From contig JAGRGY010000013.1 of NCBI GenBank assembly GCA_020445255.1, positions 70,939 through 134,938 on the forward strand: a stretch of 64,000 nt of DNA, in the 5' to 3' direction. The translations under genes were made by a program, and so were the position numbers. Every line of letters starts with the position of its first letter. Within the stretch, counting starts at the first letter, position 1. Shown here one piece after another: positions 17,408-27,369 of the stretch. The notes beneath the pieces were generated by a model, which was not told where the DNA came from, ran no database searches, and saw only the letters and a list, made by a program, of their open reading frames with translations. Source of the stretch: Gammaproteobacteria bacterium. Lineage in GTDB: Bacteria; Pseudomonadota; Gammaproteobacteria; Chromatiales; Chromatiaceae.

Positions 17408-17756
17408 GTCGGGTATTCAGGTCTTGTTGTTACAGGAAGTCATTGTTCCGGGGCATTATTCCAGATCTTCGACACCAGGTTCAGTGCGCAGGGTTTGTGA
17501 CGCCGGTGTGGAACGGGGCGACTGCACGTGGGCGCGGATTCGCCGCATCGCAGCGACTGCTTCCCCGTACCGACGATGGGGTCGTCGCAGGCGGCGTGAG
17601 GCGACGCCCGCGCGTCTCTGTACGATACCGTCCGCACAATGCGCAGAACCCGGTTCTCGAATGCGGCGGGCCGCGACTCAAGCGTGGCGGCCTTCACAGA
17701 TTGGCGGCGTAATTGACCTATAGTTCCGGTCACGCAAAGACACGAGGTATGGATCC
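17408..17756. other. Divergent intergenic region between TonB receptor and lipoprotein
   Basis: About 350 bases hold no convincing gene. It should contain the promoters of both flanking genes. I looked for a B12 box and an iron box and found none. Confidence 0.5.
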
Positions 17757-18695
17757 GTGCGCAGACTCGCCTACATCGCCTGTTGCACCCTGTTGGCCGT
17801 AGCATGCGCGCCGGTGCAGCAAAAACCCGAGGCCCCGACGACCCGCGCCCCGGAACGTCCGAAGGCGGAATTCGACGGCATCGCGGCGCTGGGACAGACG
17901 TCCCCACCCGATCGCGATGCGATTCGCGAGAAGTTTCGCTATGACCGCAGTATCCGCACGACCGCGTACCCCGGTCTTCGTTACTACTTCTACGACCCTG
18001 AACGCCGGCGTTCAGTGGTCGGGTTCGCGTTCGAGAACACCGGCTCGCCGAAGGTCAATCCGGTTGGCCTGAAAAAAACCGGGGCACGCCGCGAGTACGC
18101 GTTCATGTTCGCCGACCGCGCGCGCGAAAACATCTACCTGGCGGTGAACGACGACGTAAAACTCTCCGGCCGCTTCAGCCACGACAACATGTTCCGCGAG
18201 CTGCATTTCTTTCCACGCCGCCAACTGCCGTCGCTCGCAATCGACAATACCGCGCACCAGTATCGCGTGACGCTGCCGACCGGCGAGCCGGTACTGTTCG
18301 ATCAGGACACCCTCGAACTGGCCGGCGGCGTGTTGCGCGAGGCCCCGATCGACTTCAACCGCAGCCGCCACCAGCGCCACAACCCGGAGGTGCGCTACCA
18401 GGGTCAGTATCTCGCGATCACGGTGGCGCAGCGCGGCGAGGCGCCGAGGCGGGCCAGGGTGTGGGGTCAAACCAAGTTCGCCGAGGCCTATTATCCGGCC
18501 AAATACCGCAAACCCTGCCGGTTGTCACCGGCGCACATCTGGGACCAGCGGCCGAAACGCGGTGACACCGACCCGACGCTGCAGATGTTGTTCAAAACCG
18601 ACGCGCAACTGTTCGCGACCGTGGAGCGCCAGTGTGGGTGGGACCTGTCGGCGCTGAAGGGGGATGCGCCGGTGCTGGTCAAGGCCAGCGACTGA
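17757..18695 (+). CDS. Predicted lipoprotein of unknown function
   Basis: This 312-residue protein begins with a lipoprotein signal (LLAVAC lipobox, Cys at residue 17) and a Pro-rich linker, then a beta-rich soluble domain. I do not recognise the family. The GTG start is supported by GAGG upstream. It is divergent from the TonB receptor and convergent with the SPOR-like gene, so it has no clear operon partner. It is probably anchored in the outer or inner membrane on the periplasmic side. Confidence 0.75.
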   Translation: MRRLAYIACCTLLAVACAPVQQKPEAPTTRAPERPKAEFDGIAALGQTSPPDRDAIREKFRYDRSIRTTAYPGLRYYFYDPERRRSVVGFAFENTGSPKVNPVGLKKTGARREYAFMFADRARENIYLAVNDDVKLSGRFSHDNMFRELHFFPRRQLPSLAIDNTAHQYRVTLPTGEPVLFDQDTLELAGGVLREAPIDFNRSRHQRHNPEVRYQGQYLAITVAQRGEAPRRARVWGQTKFAEAYYPAKYRKPCRLSPAHIWDQRPKRGDTDPTLQMLFKTDAQLFATVERQCGWDLSALKGDAPVLVKASD

Positions 18696-18749
18696 AACCC
18701 GGCCGGCCGACTCCGGGCCGACCGAATGGGTCGCCGCACGGCGTGCGGC

Positions 18750-19730
18750 TCAACGGATCAGATGACGCACGTCGGCGATGCGCCGGATCGATGGCCCGCC
18801 CACCTGCAGGTCCGACGGAAGTCCCGCAAGTGCCGCCCGCGCGGCGGCATGGCTGGCAAAGCTTCCATAGATCAGGCTGTACAGGCTTTCGCCGTCGTCC
18901 GCGTCGTACAGCACGCCGAACGGTTCGCCGCCCAGCCTGACCGCAACGCGCTTCAGCTCCGCCTCGCTGCCGCGCCTGGCGAGCTGGATCGTGTAGCGCC
19001 CATCCTGACTGTCCCACCATGACGAGGGCGTGAACGAAACACCCTGCGCATCGGCATGCGGCGACATCGGACGGCCACCGGCTGCACCGTTCGACGTGTC
19101 GCGGCCGGTCACCGGCGGTGCCGGGCGATGGCCGTCGATGCGTTCGGACCAGAGGGTCTGTACGCCGACGGCCAGGCTGGCGGCGCGGTCCGACAACGAA
19201 CGCAACCCGGTGCCGAGGGTCTGCACGATCCCGTCGGCGCGTGCATACCCGTTCGCTGCGACATCGCGCACCTGTTGGATCCGTGCCGCGCGCTGCTGTG
19301 CCGGCTGCAGAGCGAACCAGCCGCAGGCAACCGCGATCAGCAGCAGCACCATCAGAGACAGGACCCGAGCGGGGTGACGACGCGCGCCCCTGTGACGTTG
19401 CCGGAAGTCTGCCGTCGGCGCACGCATCGGCACCGCAGCCGTCTCCACACCTTGCCGATCGTCAAGCTGGGGCGTGTCGCGCCGCTGTCGGCTACCCATG
19501 ATCTTGCGCCGCAGGCGTTCGTTCTCGGCGCGCAGCGCGGCGATTTCCTCGGCGTGCGAGGGCGAGCCGGCGTCGTGCGCGGGGTCACCGTCGCGCATCC
19601 CGTCCGGGATCGGATCCCCGGGCAGCAATACGCCCGGATCGTTTCGGGCGAGATCGGCCGCCGCGGTCCCGATTACCCACTTGGAGGGAAACAGGGGGCG
19701 TTTTTCGTCGATCGGATTCGGGTGCGACAT
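18750..19730 (-). CDS. Membrane protein with coiled segment and SPOR-like C-terminal domain
   Basis: This 326-residue protein has a cytoplasmic N-terminus with a short coiled coil (about AEEIAALRAENERLRRKI), one membrane helix (VLSLMVLLLIAVACGWFAL) and a periplasmic part. The C-terminal 80 residues (YTIQLARRGSEAELKRVAVRL to the end) resemble SPOR peptidoglycan-binding or SPOR-like domains. A role at the cell wall or septum is likely but unproven. The ATG at 19730 is preferred over a TTG at 19766. Confidence 0.7.
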   Translation of the reverse strand: MSHPNPIDEKRPLFPSKWVIGTAAADLARNDPGVLLPGDPIPDGMRDGDPAHDAGSPSHAEEIAALRAENERLRRKIMGSRQRRDTPQLDDRQGVETAAVPMRAPTADFRQRHRGARRHPARVLSLMVLLLIAVACGWFALQPAQQRAARIQQVRDVAANGYARADGIVQTLGTGLRSLSDRAASLAVGVQTLWSERIDGHRPAPPVTGRDTSNGAAGGRPMSPHADAQGVSFTPSSWWDSQDGRYTIQLARRGSEAELKRVAVRLGGEPFGVLYDADDGESLYSLIYGSFASHAAARAALAGLPSDLQVGGPSIRRIADVRHLIR

Positions 19731-20139
19731 CGAAAACTCGGTAGATTCGGTGACCCGGCGGGCCAACTGCCATCAATTTACATTAGATTACGCTAATACA
19801 CTAATCAGTACGTTCTTGACTGTGGGGATCGCGACGCGCGACGCCGATCGGCATATCCTGCAAATTTAACTGGTATTTCAGATGCTTAGAAATCCATTCC
19901 CCACGGCCACCGCAATATTCGTCCTTCAGGTGTATCGTCAGTTTTTCGTCGATCTGCAATTTTCTGTCGAATCCCAGATGCGAAGCGGGCGACTGCCCCG
20001 CATTGCGTATCAGTAACTGATGATGTTTTGAGGAAGGTCAAGGCGCGGCGACGGCCTCTGCACCACACTGAGTCCAACGCCGCACAATCGTTCCCGAGGG
20101 TGCTGCGTAGAGATCTCACTCCTCCTGACTATTGAGTTA
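19731..20139. other. AT-rich intergenic region, possible small RNA
   Basis: About 400 bases have lower GC than the neighbours and no convincing protein gene. It contains a short perfect palindrome ATCAGT-A-ACTGAT (20009-20021) and is followed by an intrinsic terminator on the plus strand at 20143-20169 although no plus-strand gene precedes it. A plus-strand small RNA ending there would explain this. No strong promoter was identified. Confidence 0.35.
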
Positions 20140-20763
20140 TTACCCGCCGTCCTTCGGCGGGTTTTTCTTTGCGGTGGTGGCCGTCTGATCCACCGCGGCG
20201 GCCACATCGTCGGCGAAATCGGCCAACAGTTCGCCCAGGGCCGCCACGTAGGCCCCGTAGCCCGGCTGCGCGACCGCGCGGCGGTAGGTCGCCCGGCGCA
20301 CTTCGAGCACGTCCGCCGTTCGGTCGTCGATCAGTGACCAGGCAAGATCGAGTTCAACGTCACCACCGATGCGTCCGTCGAAGGTGCGGATCTCGAGCGC
20401 CAGCCGGTAGTCGGTGCTGGCCACGATGCGGCTGGGATACGGGTAGATGCGTTCCGTGCCCAGGCGTGCGGCGAGCCGCGCCCCCAGTGCCCGCTGAATC
20501 TCCTCGTCGAGCGATCCACCCCAGCGGTTGAACTCATCGACGCTGAGGCGATTGCCGCCATCACGCGTCACGATCTGCGGCCGATCGAGGTATTGCGGCA
20601 GATCGATCGGACCGAGCCCCAATGACAGTTGGCGCTGCGTTGCCGCAGCGCCGGTCGATGCCGATTCCGTGCCGAGCGTGTAGAAGTGGGCCTGCGGCGT
20701 GCTCGCGCAGCCGACCACACACAATGCCAGCATCAACGCTGCCAGACGTGCAAAGGTTTTCAT
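20140..20763 (-). CDS. pqiC: PqiC-type ABC transport auxiliary lipoprotein
   Basis: This 207-residue lipoprotein (lipobox VVGC, Cys at about residue 19) has the HFYTLG start and DUF330/PqiC fold typical of the outer-membrane partner of PqiB. In E. coli, PqiABC bridges the envelope and is linked to lipid transport and paraquat response. It is the last gene of the pqi operon and overlaps the pqiB stop by 4 bases. Confidence 0.9.
   Translation of the reverse strand: MKTFARLAALMLALCVVGCASTPQAHFYTLGTESASTGAAATQRQLSLGLGPIDLPQYLDRPQIVTRDGGNRLSVDEFNRWGGSLDEEIQRALGARLAARLGTERIYPYPSRIVASTDYRLALEIRTFDGRIGGDVELDLAWSLIDDRTADVLEVRRATYRRAVAQPGYGAYVAALGELLADFADDVAAAVDQTATTAKKNPPKDGG
20143..20169 (+). terminator. 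Plus-strand intrinsic terminator inside the 3' end of pqiC
   Basis: A 7-bp GC stem (CCCGCCG/CGGCGGG) with a 4-base loop is followed by TTTTTCTTT on the plus strand. It lies in the last codons of the minus-strand pqiC gene, so it cannot be that gene's own terminator. Confidence 0.65.
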
Positions 20764-22361
20764 TCGCCGGGTCCTCCCTTGCCGCGCAGCAGGGCCTCGG
20801 GATGCCGCTCGAGGTAATCAGACATGATCCGCAGCGAGCGTGCCGCGGTACCAAGTTCCTTGAATATGCGCAGTGCCTCGCTCTGCAGCGGCGAATTGGT
20901 CGCCAGCACCTTTTCCAGTGCGACCAGCGTTTTGCGCGTCTGTACCAGGGTCTGATTGAGCTCGGACGCAGTCTCGCGGTCGATGCGCTCGAGCAGGCTG
21001 TTGGTTGCCTCGGTGGTGTCACGCAGCGCCGCAAGCGTCGCCGCGAGGTCACTGCCCATGCTGTCCAGCGGCAGCCGGACGAGCTTGCCGAGCAGGTCGC
21101 TGAGCTGGTCCAGCGCGGTCGGCACGGTGGGCAGGCGCGGTGCCCCGGCGTCCCACACGATCGAACGCGGCGCGTCGTCGGGATGGAAGTCGAGGTCGAC
21201 ATACAGCGCACCGGTCAGCAGGTTTCCGTTCTTGAGCTGGGCGCGCAGACCCTGCGCCACCAACTCATCCCACAGCTGCCGGCGGGTCGCGGCATCTTCG
21301 CTGCCACCGAGTCGACCCGACTCGATCGCAATCTCGACCGGAATCTCGACGCGTCGCTGCTCGGAATCCATACGCAACTTGATGCCGGTGACCTCGCCGA
21401 TCCGGATGCCGCGGAACTCGACCGGCGCACCGACGACCAGGCCGCGCACCGATCCAGCGAACAGCAGTTGCCAGTCCTCGCGCTGGGCATATTGCGGCGC
21501 CATCGCCGCGTCGCGATCGGCAAACAGGCGAAACTCGGTTTCCGGCTGCGCACGCGCGTCGGACGGCGTGTTCGGCAGGTCGTCGAACGCGATCCCACCC
21601 AACAGCACCGATGCGAGTGACTCGGTGTCGACCCGGATTCCGCTGGCATCCAGCGACAGACCGATGCCGGACGCGTTCCAGAAGCGCGTATTGGCATTGA
21701 CCCAGGCATCGTGCGGGGCGTTGACGAATGCCTGGATCGCGACGCTGCGGTCGTCGCGCAGGGTGTAGCCGACGACTGTCCCCACCTCGATGCCGCGATA
21801 GAGTACCGGCGAGCCCGCGGCCAGCGACCCGAGCGCATCCGCCCGCAGTATGAACACGCTGCCACGCTCGACGGCGGTCACGACCGGTGGCGTCTCGAGG
21901 CCATCGAATGCGCGCTGCGGCGTGTCGCCCGCGGACAGATCCGCGGCGATATAGGCACCGCCGACCAGCGTCGCGAGCCCGGAGACCTGGCCTCGCGTCA
22001 GGCGCGGCCGCACCACCCAGAAGCGCGCCTTGTCGTTGATGTAGTCGCTCAACGCCGCTGCCAGGCGCGCGCGCACCAGCACGCGGGCGAGATCCGGCGC
22101 GAGATCGATCGCCTCGACCACACCGATGTCGACGTCCTTGTAGCGCACGCGGGTCTTGCCCGCCTCCAGACCCTCGGCGGTCTCGAAGCCGATCGTGACC
22201 AGCGGTCCCTGCTGGGTGTACGCGCGATAGCCGAGCCAGGCGGCCGCAAGCAGCGCGACCAGCGGAATCAGCCAGACCAGCGACACGCGTCGCTCGCGTT
22301 CCAGGCGCGCCTCGGGCAGGGCCTCGGGCAGATCGTCGTCGCTGCGCGGCGTGTCAGGCAT
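20760..22361 (-). CDS. pqiB: PqiB-type MCE-domain protein
   Basis: This 533-residue protein has one N-terminal membrane helix (VSLVWLIPLVALLAAAWLGY) followed by three MCE domains (starting near residues 47, 160 and 285, with motifs such as GLEAGKTRVRYKDVDIG, GSPVLYRGIEVG and GAPVEFRGIRIG) and a long C-terminal helix. It forms a periplasmic tunnel for hydrophobic molecules. It follows two pqiA-type genes with an 8-base overlap. Confidence 0.94.
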   Translation of the reverse strand: MPDTPRSDDDLPEALPEARLERERRVSLVWLIPLVALLAAAWLGYRAYTQQGPLVTIGFETAEGLEAGKTRVRYKDVDIGVVEAIDLAPDLARVLVRARLAAALSDYINDKARFWVVRPRLTRGQVSGLATLVGGAYIAADLSAGDTPQRAFDGLETPPVVTAVERGSVFILRADALGSLAAGSPVLYRGIEVGTVVGYTLRDDRSVAIQAFVNAPHDAWVNANTRFWNASGIGLSLDASGIRVDTESLASVLLGGIAFDDLPNTPSDARAQPETEFRLFADRDAAMAPQYAQREDWQLLFAGSVRGLVVGAPVEFRGIRIGEVTGIKLRMDSEQRRVEIPVEIAIESGRLGGSEDAATRRQLWDELVAQGLRAQLKNGNLLTGALYVDLDFHPDDAPRSIVWDAGAPRLPTVPTALDQLSDLLGKLVRLPLDSMGSDLAATLAALRDTTEATNSLLERIDRETASELNQTLVQTRKTLVALEKVLATNSPLQSEALRIFKELGTAARSLRIMSDYLERHPEALLRGKGGPGE

Positions 22362-22986
22362 GTCGAGTCACCGCATCGTCCCAGATCAGGCGTGGATCGA
22401 ACACGTGCGCCGCGAGCATCGTCAGGATCACGACCGCGGCGAAAAACAGCGCGCCGAACCCGGCCTCGATCTGCGCGACCGCGCCGAGATGGACCAACGC
22501 GACCAGGATCGTCACGACGTACACATCGACCATCGACCAGCGGCCGACGAACTCGGTGAAGCGGTACAGTCGGGTGCGGTCGAGTCTGCGCGAGGGCGAG
22601 TGCCGCTGCACCGAGACCAGCAGGTAGGCGAGGATCACCATCTTCACCAGTGGCACCAGGATGCTGGCGACGAACACGATCAGCGCCAGCGGCCACATGC
22701 CGTGCAGCAACAGGTATTCGGCGCCGCTGAGGATCGTGTCGGCGCGCACCTGTCCGAGCGACGTGACGTGCATGATCGGCAGCACGTTGGCGGGCACGTA
22801 CAGCATGATCGACGCGACCAGGAATGCCCAGCTGCGCGACAGGCTGCGTGGGATGCGCCGGTGCAACGGCGCATGGCAGCGTGCGCAGCGCGCATGTGTA
22901 TGGGTCGAGGGCCAGCGGTTGACCAGGCCGCAGCTGTGACAGCCGACCAGATCGCGCGCCAGCGCCGTCGGGCCGGGCGCGTTCAT
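22354..22986 (-). CDS. pqiA: PqiA-type membrane protein, second half
   Basis: This 210-residue protein has an N-terminal zinc-ribbon-like pattern (CHSCG and CARCH) and four hydrophobic segments, the PqiA domain. E. coli PqiA has two such domains in one chain; here they are two overlapping genes. A longer open frame reaching 23550 is a shadow of the other half-gene; the ATG at 22986 overlaps the preceding stop by 4 bases. Confidence 0.9.
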   Translation of the reverse strand: MNAPGPTALARDLVGCHSCGLVNRWPSTHTHARCARCHAPLHRRIPRSLSRSWAFLVASIMLYVPANVLPIMHVTSLGQVRADTILSGAEYLLLHGMWPLALIVFVASILVPLVKMVILAYLLVSVQRHSPSRRLDRTRLYRFTEFVGRWSMVDVYVVTILVALVHLGAVAQIEAGFGALFFAAVVILTMLAAHVFDPRLIWDDAVTRHA

Positions 22987-23597
22987 CCGACCCGGTCCCA
23001 CAGCCGTTGCGGATGCACCTGGGTCGCGGCCGCGGCCAGCACGATCACCAGCACGCCTAGCGACCACGCGGCCGGACCGGCGACGATGGTCGCCTGCTCC
23101 GCCAGCTTGACCGCCGCGACCAGCACGCCCAGCAGGAATATCTCGAGCATGCTCCACGGCAGGATACGTTGCACGAGGCGCAGCGCCGCGACGAATGCCG
23201 GCGGTCGACGGCCGAACTGCAGCGGCAGGTAGATGTAGATCAACAGCGCGATGTGCAGCAGCGGCGCGAGCACGGTCGTGAATAGCACCACGCTGGCGAG
23301 CAGCGGCGCGGGCTGTGCGTAGAGCTGGCGGATACCGGCCAGCAGGTAGGCGGTATCGTGCTGTCCACTGAGGCCGAATTCGAGCAACGGAAAGACATTG
23401 CTGATCACGAACAGGATCAGCGCGGTGATGCCGAGCGCCAGTGGCGCGGCAACCGGGTCGCGTCCGCCGTGATCGAGCACGCAGCCACAGCGGCGACAAC
23501 GCGCACGGACATTCCTTCGCGACGGCGGCAGTCGCTGCAGCAGGTCGCATTCATGACATGCGACCAGATCGTGATGATGCAGGAGTTGCGCTGACAT
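22983..23597 (-). CDS. pqiA: PqiA-type membrane protein, first half
   Basis: This 204-residue protein carries CHECD and CRRCG zinc-ribbon-like motifs followed by four membrane segments (including ALGITALILFVISNVFPLLEF). It is the first gene of the pqiA-pqiA-pqiB-pqiC operon. The ATG at 23597 is used; a GTG 9 bases upstream is possible. It is the inner-membrane component that works with PqiB. Confidence 0.9.
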   Translation of the reverse strand: MSAQLLHHHDLVACHECDLLQRLPPSRRNVRARCRRCGCVLDHGGRDPVAAPLALGITALILFVISNVFPLLEFGLSGQHDTAYLLAGIRQLYAQPAPLLASVVLFTTVLAPLLHIALLIYIYLPLQFGRRPPAFVAALRLVQRILPWSMLEIFLLGVLVAAVKLAEQATIVAGPAAWSLGVLVIVLAAAATQVHPQRLWDRVG

Positions 23598-23708
23598 ACC
23601 GGGCACAGACTACCAAACGCCGCGCCGTCGCGCCGCGTCGCGATGACGAAACATGTCCCGATGCCGGAACCGGATGGCACCGACCGGTGGCAGCCCCGGC
23701 GCAGCCGG

Positions 23709-25796
23709 TCATACGTTCGCGTAGTGCACACGATCGCCGATCCAACGCCGGATCAGTGGTGCGACACGCTCCGGGTGTTCGCGCAGCAGCCGGTCGGCCA
23801 ACACCTGCACATCGGCGACCATGTCCTGATCGCGCAACAGATCGGCGATGCGGAACTGCATCTCGCCGGTCTGGCGGGTGCCCAACACCTCGCCGGGGCC
23901 GCGGATCTCGAGATCGCGGCGCGCGATCTCGAAACCGTCGGTGGTCTCGCGCATCACGCCGAGCCGTTCCTGGGCGATACCGCCGATCGGCGGGTGATAC
24001 ATCAGCACGCAATGGCTCTGCTGCGCACCGCGCCCTACCCGGCCACGCAGCTGGTGCAGCTGCGACAAGCCGAGCCGTTCGGCGTTTTCGATCACCATCA
24101 GGCTCGCATTCGGCACATCGACACCCACCTCGATCACGGTGGTCGCGACCAGCAGGTCGATACCGCCGGCCTTGAACGCGGCCATCACGGCCTCCTTGTC
24201 GGTCGCCTTCATGCGTCCATGCACGAGGCCGATACGCAGGCCGTCGAGCGCCTCCGTCAACGCGGCGGCGGTGTCTTCGGCGGCCTGTGCCTGCAGCGCC
24301 TCCGATTCCTCGATCAGGGTGCAGACCCAATAGGCCTGCCGCCCCTCGCGGCATGCCAGCGCGACGCGTTCGACCACCTGGTCGCGGCGGCTGTCGGCGA
24401 CCACCACGGTCGACACCGGGGTGCGCCCCGGCGGCAGCTCGTCGATGACAGACAGGTCGAGATCGGCATACGCGGTCATCGCCAGCGTGCGCGGTATCGG
24501 GGTGGCCGTCATGACGATCTGGTGGGGCACCTGACCGGATGCACCCTTCTCGCGCAGCGCGAGCCGCTGGTGCACGCCAAACCGGTGCTGTTCATCGACG
24601 ATGACGAGCCCGAGCCGCCGGAACACGACGTCGTCCTGGAACAGGGCGTGGGTCCCGACCACCAGCTGCAGCGTGCCGTCGCCAAGCCGGTCGAGGGTCG
24701 TCTGGCGGCGCCTGCCCTTGTGCCGGCCGCTGAGCCAGCCGACCTCGACGCCGAGCGGTTCGAGCCAGCCGGCCAGGTTGCGCAGGTGCTGCTCGGCCAG
24801 CAGCTCGGTCGGTGCCATCAGCGCCGCCTGACAGTCTGCCTCGATGCAATGCAGCGCGGCCAGCGCGGCGACCACGGTCTTGCCGGAACCGACGTCACCC
24901 TGCACCAGGCGCAGCGCCGGATGCGGTTGTGCCAGATCGGCGTTGATCTGGGCCAGCACGCGCTGCTGCGCGGCAGTCAGAGCGAACGGCAGGTCAGCAA
25001 GCAGGCGCCGCTGCAATTCACCATCGCCGGCCAGCACAGGAGCACCACGCCGGCGCTGCCGCTGACGCAGCACGCGCAGGCTGAGCTGGTGGGCAAGCAG
25101 TTCCTCGAACGCCAGGCGGCGCTGTGCCGGATGACCGGCATCCGACAACAGGCGCTGCGACTGGTCCGGCGGCGGTCGGTGCAGCAGGCGCACGGCATCG
25201 GCCAGTTCGGGCATCGTGTAGTCACGTCGCACGGCATCCGGCAGCAGCTCCTGCAGGCCACCGCGTCCGAGCAACGCCAGCGCGTGCCCGGTGAGGTCGC
25301 GCCAGGTGAGTTGATGCATCCCTTCGGTGGTCGGATAGATCGGCGTCAGTGCCTGTTCGACCTCGACCGTCGCGTCCTCGTCCACGCGCTGGACCTCCGG
25401 GTGGACCAGTTCGAGCGACTGCGGACCATTGCGCACCTCGCCGAAACAACGCAGCCGGCTGCCGCGCGCCATGTTGGCCTGCTGGGTCGCACTGAAGTGG
25501 AAGAAGCGCAGCAGGATGCTGCCGGTGCCGTCGGCCAGCCTGACCAGCAGCGAACGCCGCCGGCCGTAACGGATGTCGGCGAGTTCGACCTGACCCTGGA
25601 TGACGGCCTGGTCACCGGCACGCAGCGCACCGATCGGCACGATGCGCGTGCGGTCCTGGTAGCGGACCGGCAGATGGAACAGCAGGTCCTGCACGCTGAA
25701 GATGCCCAACCGGGACAGGCGCTCGGCGTTTTTCGGCCCCACCCCCTTCAGGGCGGTGACCGGCGTCTCGGCGAGCGTGGCGGCGTTCTCGGGCAC
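23709..25796 (-). CDS. recG: ATP-dependent DNA helicase RecG
   Basis: This 695-residue superfamily 2 helicase remodels stalled replication forks and Holliday junctions. It shows the N-terminal wedge OB domain, Walker A (GDVGSGKTVVAAL), the DEQH box (VIVDEQHRFGVHQR), motif III (TATPIPRTLA) and the TRG-type C-terminal motifs (QLRGRVGRG). Length matches RecG. It is monocistronic, with a divergent HDOD gene upstream. Confidence 0.97.
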   Translation of the reverse strand: MPENAATLAETPVTALKGVGPKNAERLSRLGIFSVQDLLFHLPVRYQDRTRIVPIGALRAGDQAVIQGQVELADIRYGRRRSLLVRLADGTGSILLRFFHFSATQQANMARGSRLRCFGEVRNGPQSLELVHPEVQRVDEDATVEVEQALTPIYPTTEGMHQLTWRDLTGHALALLGRGGLQELLPDAVRRDYTMPELADAVRLLHRPPPDQSQRLLSDAGHPAQRRLAFEELLAHQLSLRVLRQRQRRRGAPVLAGDGELQRRLLADLPFALTAAQQRVLAQINADLAQPHPALRLVQGDVGSGKTVVAALAALHCIEADCQAALMAPTELLAEQHLRNLAGWLEPLGVEVGWLSGRHKGRRRQTTLDRLGDGTLQLVVGTHALFQDDVVFRRLGLVIVDEQHRFGVHQRLALREKGASGQVPHQIVMTATPIPRTLAMTAYADLDLSVIDELPPGRTPVSTVVVADSRRDQVVERVALACREGRQAYWVCTLIEESEALQAQAAEDTAAALTEALDGLRIGLVHGRMKATDKEAVMAAFKAGGIDLLVATTVIEVGVDVPNASLMVIENAERLGLSQLHQLRGRVGRGAQQSHCVLMYHPPIGGIAQERLGVMRETTDGFEIARRDLEIRGPGEVLGTRQTGEMQFRIADLLRDQDMVADVQVLADRLLREHPERVAPLIRRWIGDRVHYANV

Positions 25797-25988
25797 GCCG
25801 GCAGGATACGGAACGCCCGGGTCGGCAACAAGCGGACCGGCAGCGGCGCGGCGATCTCAAGGCATCGCGGGCGTCAACCGCTAACAGAAAGACCACCCGG
25901 CACGGTTTCGTGGCTGGCGGAACGACGGCAAGACCCGATGTCTGTGCCACCCACCCGCGCTAACAAACACAACACAGGTCCAACGAAC

Positions 25989-27242
25989 ATGTTTGGAATC
26001 GGCGCCTCCGACGACGAGCCGCTCACGCAACGGCCGCGGCGCGAGGACATTGCCGCGCTGGCGCCCTATGCAGATGCCGACCGCAATACGCTCGACACGC
26101 TGCTGGCGGCGTCGGCGCTGCGCTCGCTCGACAACGCCCGGGTGCCGTCGAAATGGTTCGAGGGGCACGCCCTGTTCCTGCATTCCGGACAGGTCGAGAT
26201 CCGCCTCGAGAACACGCGTCGGCTGTTTCTGTCCAGCGTGTCGCCGCCGGCACGTTTTCCGCTGCCTCCTGCGGCAGTTGCAGGCATCAGCGCCCTTGGG
26301 ACAGCGACCCTGCTGCAGGTCCCCTTTTCGCCAACGGCGAACACCGATGCGATACGCGCCGACTTCACCGTGCATGGATCAGACCCCTTGCTGGCGACAC
26401 TGTCACGCATCATGCGCAGGAAACTCGATGACGGTGACATTCCGCTGCCCAGCATGCCGGAGCTCGCGGTCAGACTGAACGGCGCGTTGCGCGAACGCGG
26501 CGCCGACCGCGACGACCGCGACGTGGCCAAGCTGATCCAGCTCGACCCGGCATTGGCGACCAAGGTCATCCATGCGGTCAACAGCGCGGCCTTTCGTTTT
26601 GCCCGCAGAGCCGACAGCGTGCAACAGGCGGTCACCCGGCTCGGCCGCGAACGCATCCGCAACCTCGCCGTCGGCTTTCTGCTGCGCCATGCCTTTCACA
26701 CGAACTCGGCGGTGCTGCGCAAGCGCGCCAACGCGCTTTGGCTGCGCAGCTGTCACATCGCGGCAATCAGTTTCACATTGGCCCGGCAGCTGCCGATGCT
26801 CGATGCGGAGCGCGCGATGCTCGCCGGTCTGATCCATCAGATCGGTGCACTGCCGATCCTTGGCATGACGGACAGGAACCCCGAACTGTTCGGCGGTACC
26901 GCGCTGGTCGACCGGGCCGTCAACGCATTCGCGCGCCCGCTCGGCCGCTTCGTGATCGAGCGCTGGCAACTCGGCGACGACATGCTCGATGTCGTGCAGT
27001 ACGCCGGTGATTACCAGCGCATCGGCCACGCCGTACCGGATTACGCCGACGTGGTCGTACTCGCCCAGCTGCATGCGGACATGGGACGGCCGGGCTTTCA
27101 TCACCTGCCCCGCTTCGACAGTCTCCCAGCGTTCCGCAAGCTCGAACTTGGTCGCCTGACACCGCGCAAGTCGCTGCAGGCGCTGGCGGATGCGGAGCAG
27201 GAGATCCTGGAGCTGCGGCGCATCCTGTCGGGCGGGTCCTGA
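25989..27242 (+). CDS. HDOD-domain signalling protein
   Basis: This 417-residue cytoplasmic protein has an N-terminal region of about 140 residues of unknown fold and an HDOD domain (about 155-355; motifs LPSMPELAVRL, DPALATKVIHAVNSAAF, GLIHQIG). HDOD proteins act in signalling and gene regulation, often with cyclic dinucleotide networks, but have no settled enzymatic activity. The ATG at 25989 is chosen (an AGG lies upstream); an in-frame ATG at 25938 would add 17 residues. The very long frame running upstream is antisense to recG. Confidence 0.88.
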   Translation: MFGIGASDDEPLTQRPRREDIAALAPYADADRNTLDTLLAASALRSLDNARVPSKWFEGHALFLHSGQVEIRLENTRRLFLSSVSPPARFPLPPAAVAGISALGTATLLQVPFSPTANTDAIRADFTVHGSDPLLATLSRIMRRKLDDGDIPLPSMPELAVRLNGALRERGADRDDRDVAKLIQLDPALATKVIHAVNSAAFRFARRADSVQQAVTRLGRERIRNLAVGFLLRHAFHTNSAVLRKRANALWLRSCHIAAISFTLARQLPMLDAERAMLAGLIHQIGALPILGMTDRNPELFGGTALVDRAVNAFARPLGRFVIERWQLGDDMLDVVQYAGDYQRIGHAVPDYADVVVLAQLHADMGRPGFHHLPRFDSLPAFRKLELGRLTPRKSLQALADAEQEILELRRILSGGS

Positions 27243-27369
27243 CCTGCGGTGGCGCCAGGCCGCGCCGCCGAGACGACGGCCGGATCCCGCATCCGCGACA
27301 TCCGACGTACAAACACTGCTGCGCGAGGCACGACGGCGTTAAACTCGCACAACGCAAGACGAACGTCGG

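Noticed and set aside
17408..17756. Cobalamin riboswitch before the TonB receptor
   Set aside because: No B12 box or matching fold was found on the minus strand.
23643..27242. A 1199-codon plus-strand open frame
   Set aside because: Most of it is antisense to recG, which has all helicase motifs. Only the last 417 codons (HDOD protein) are real.
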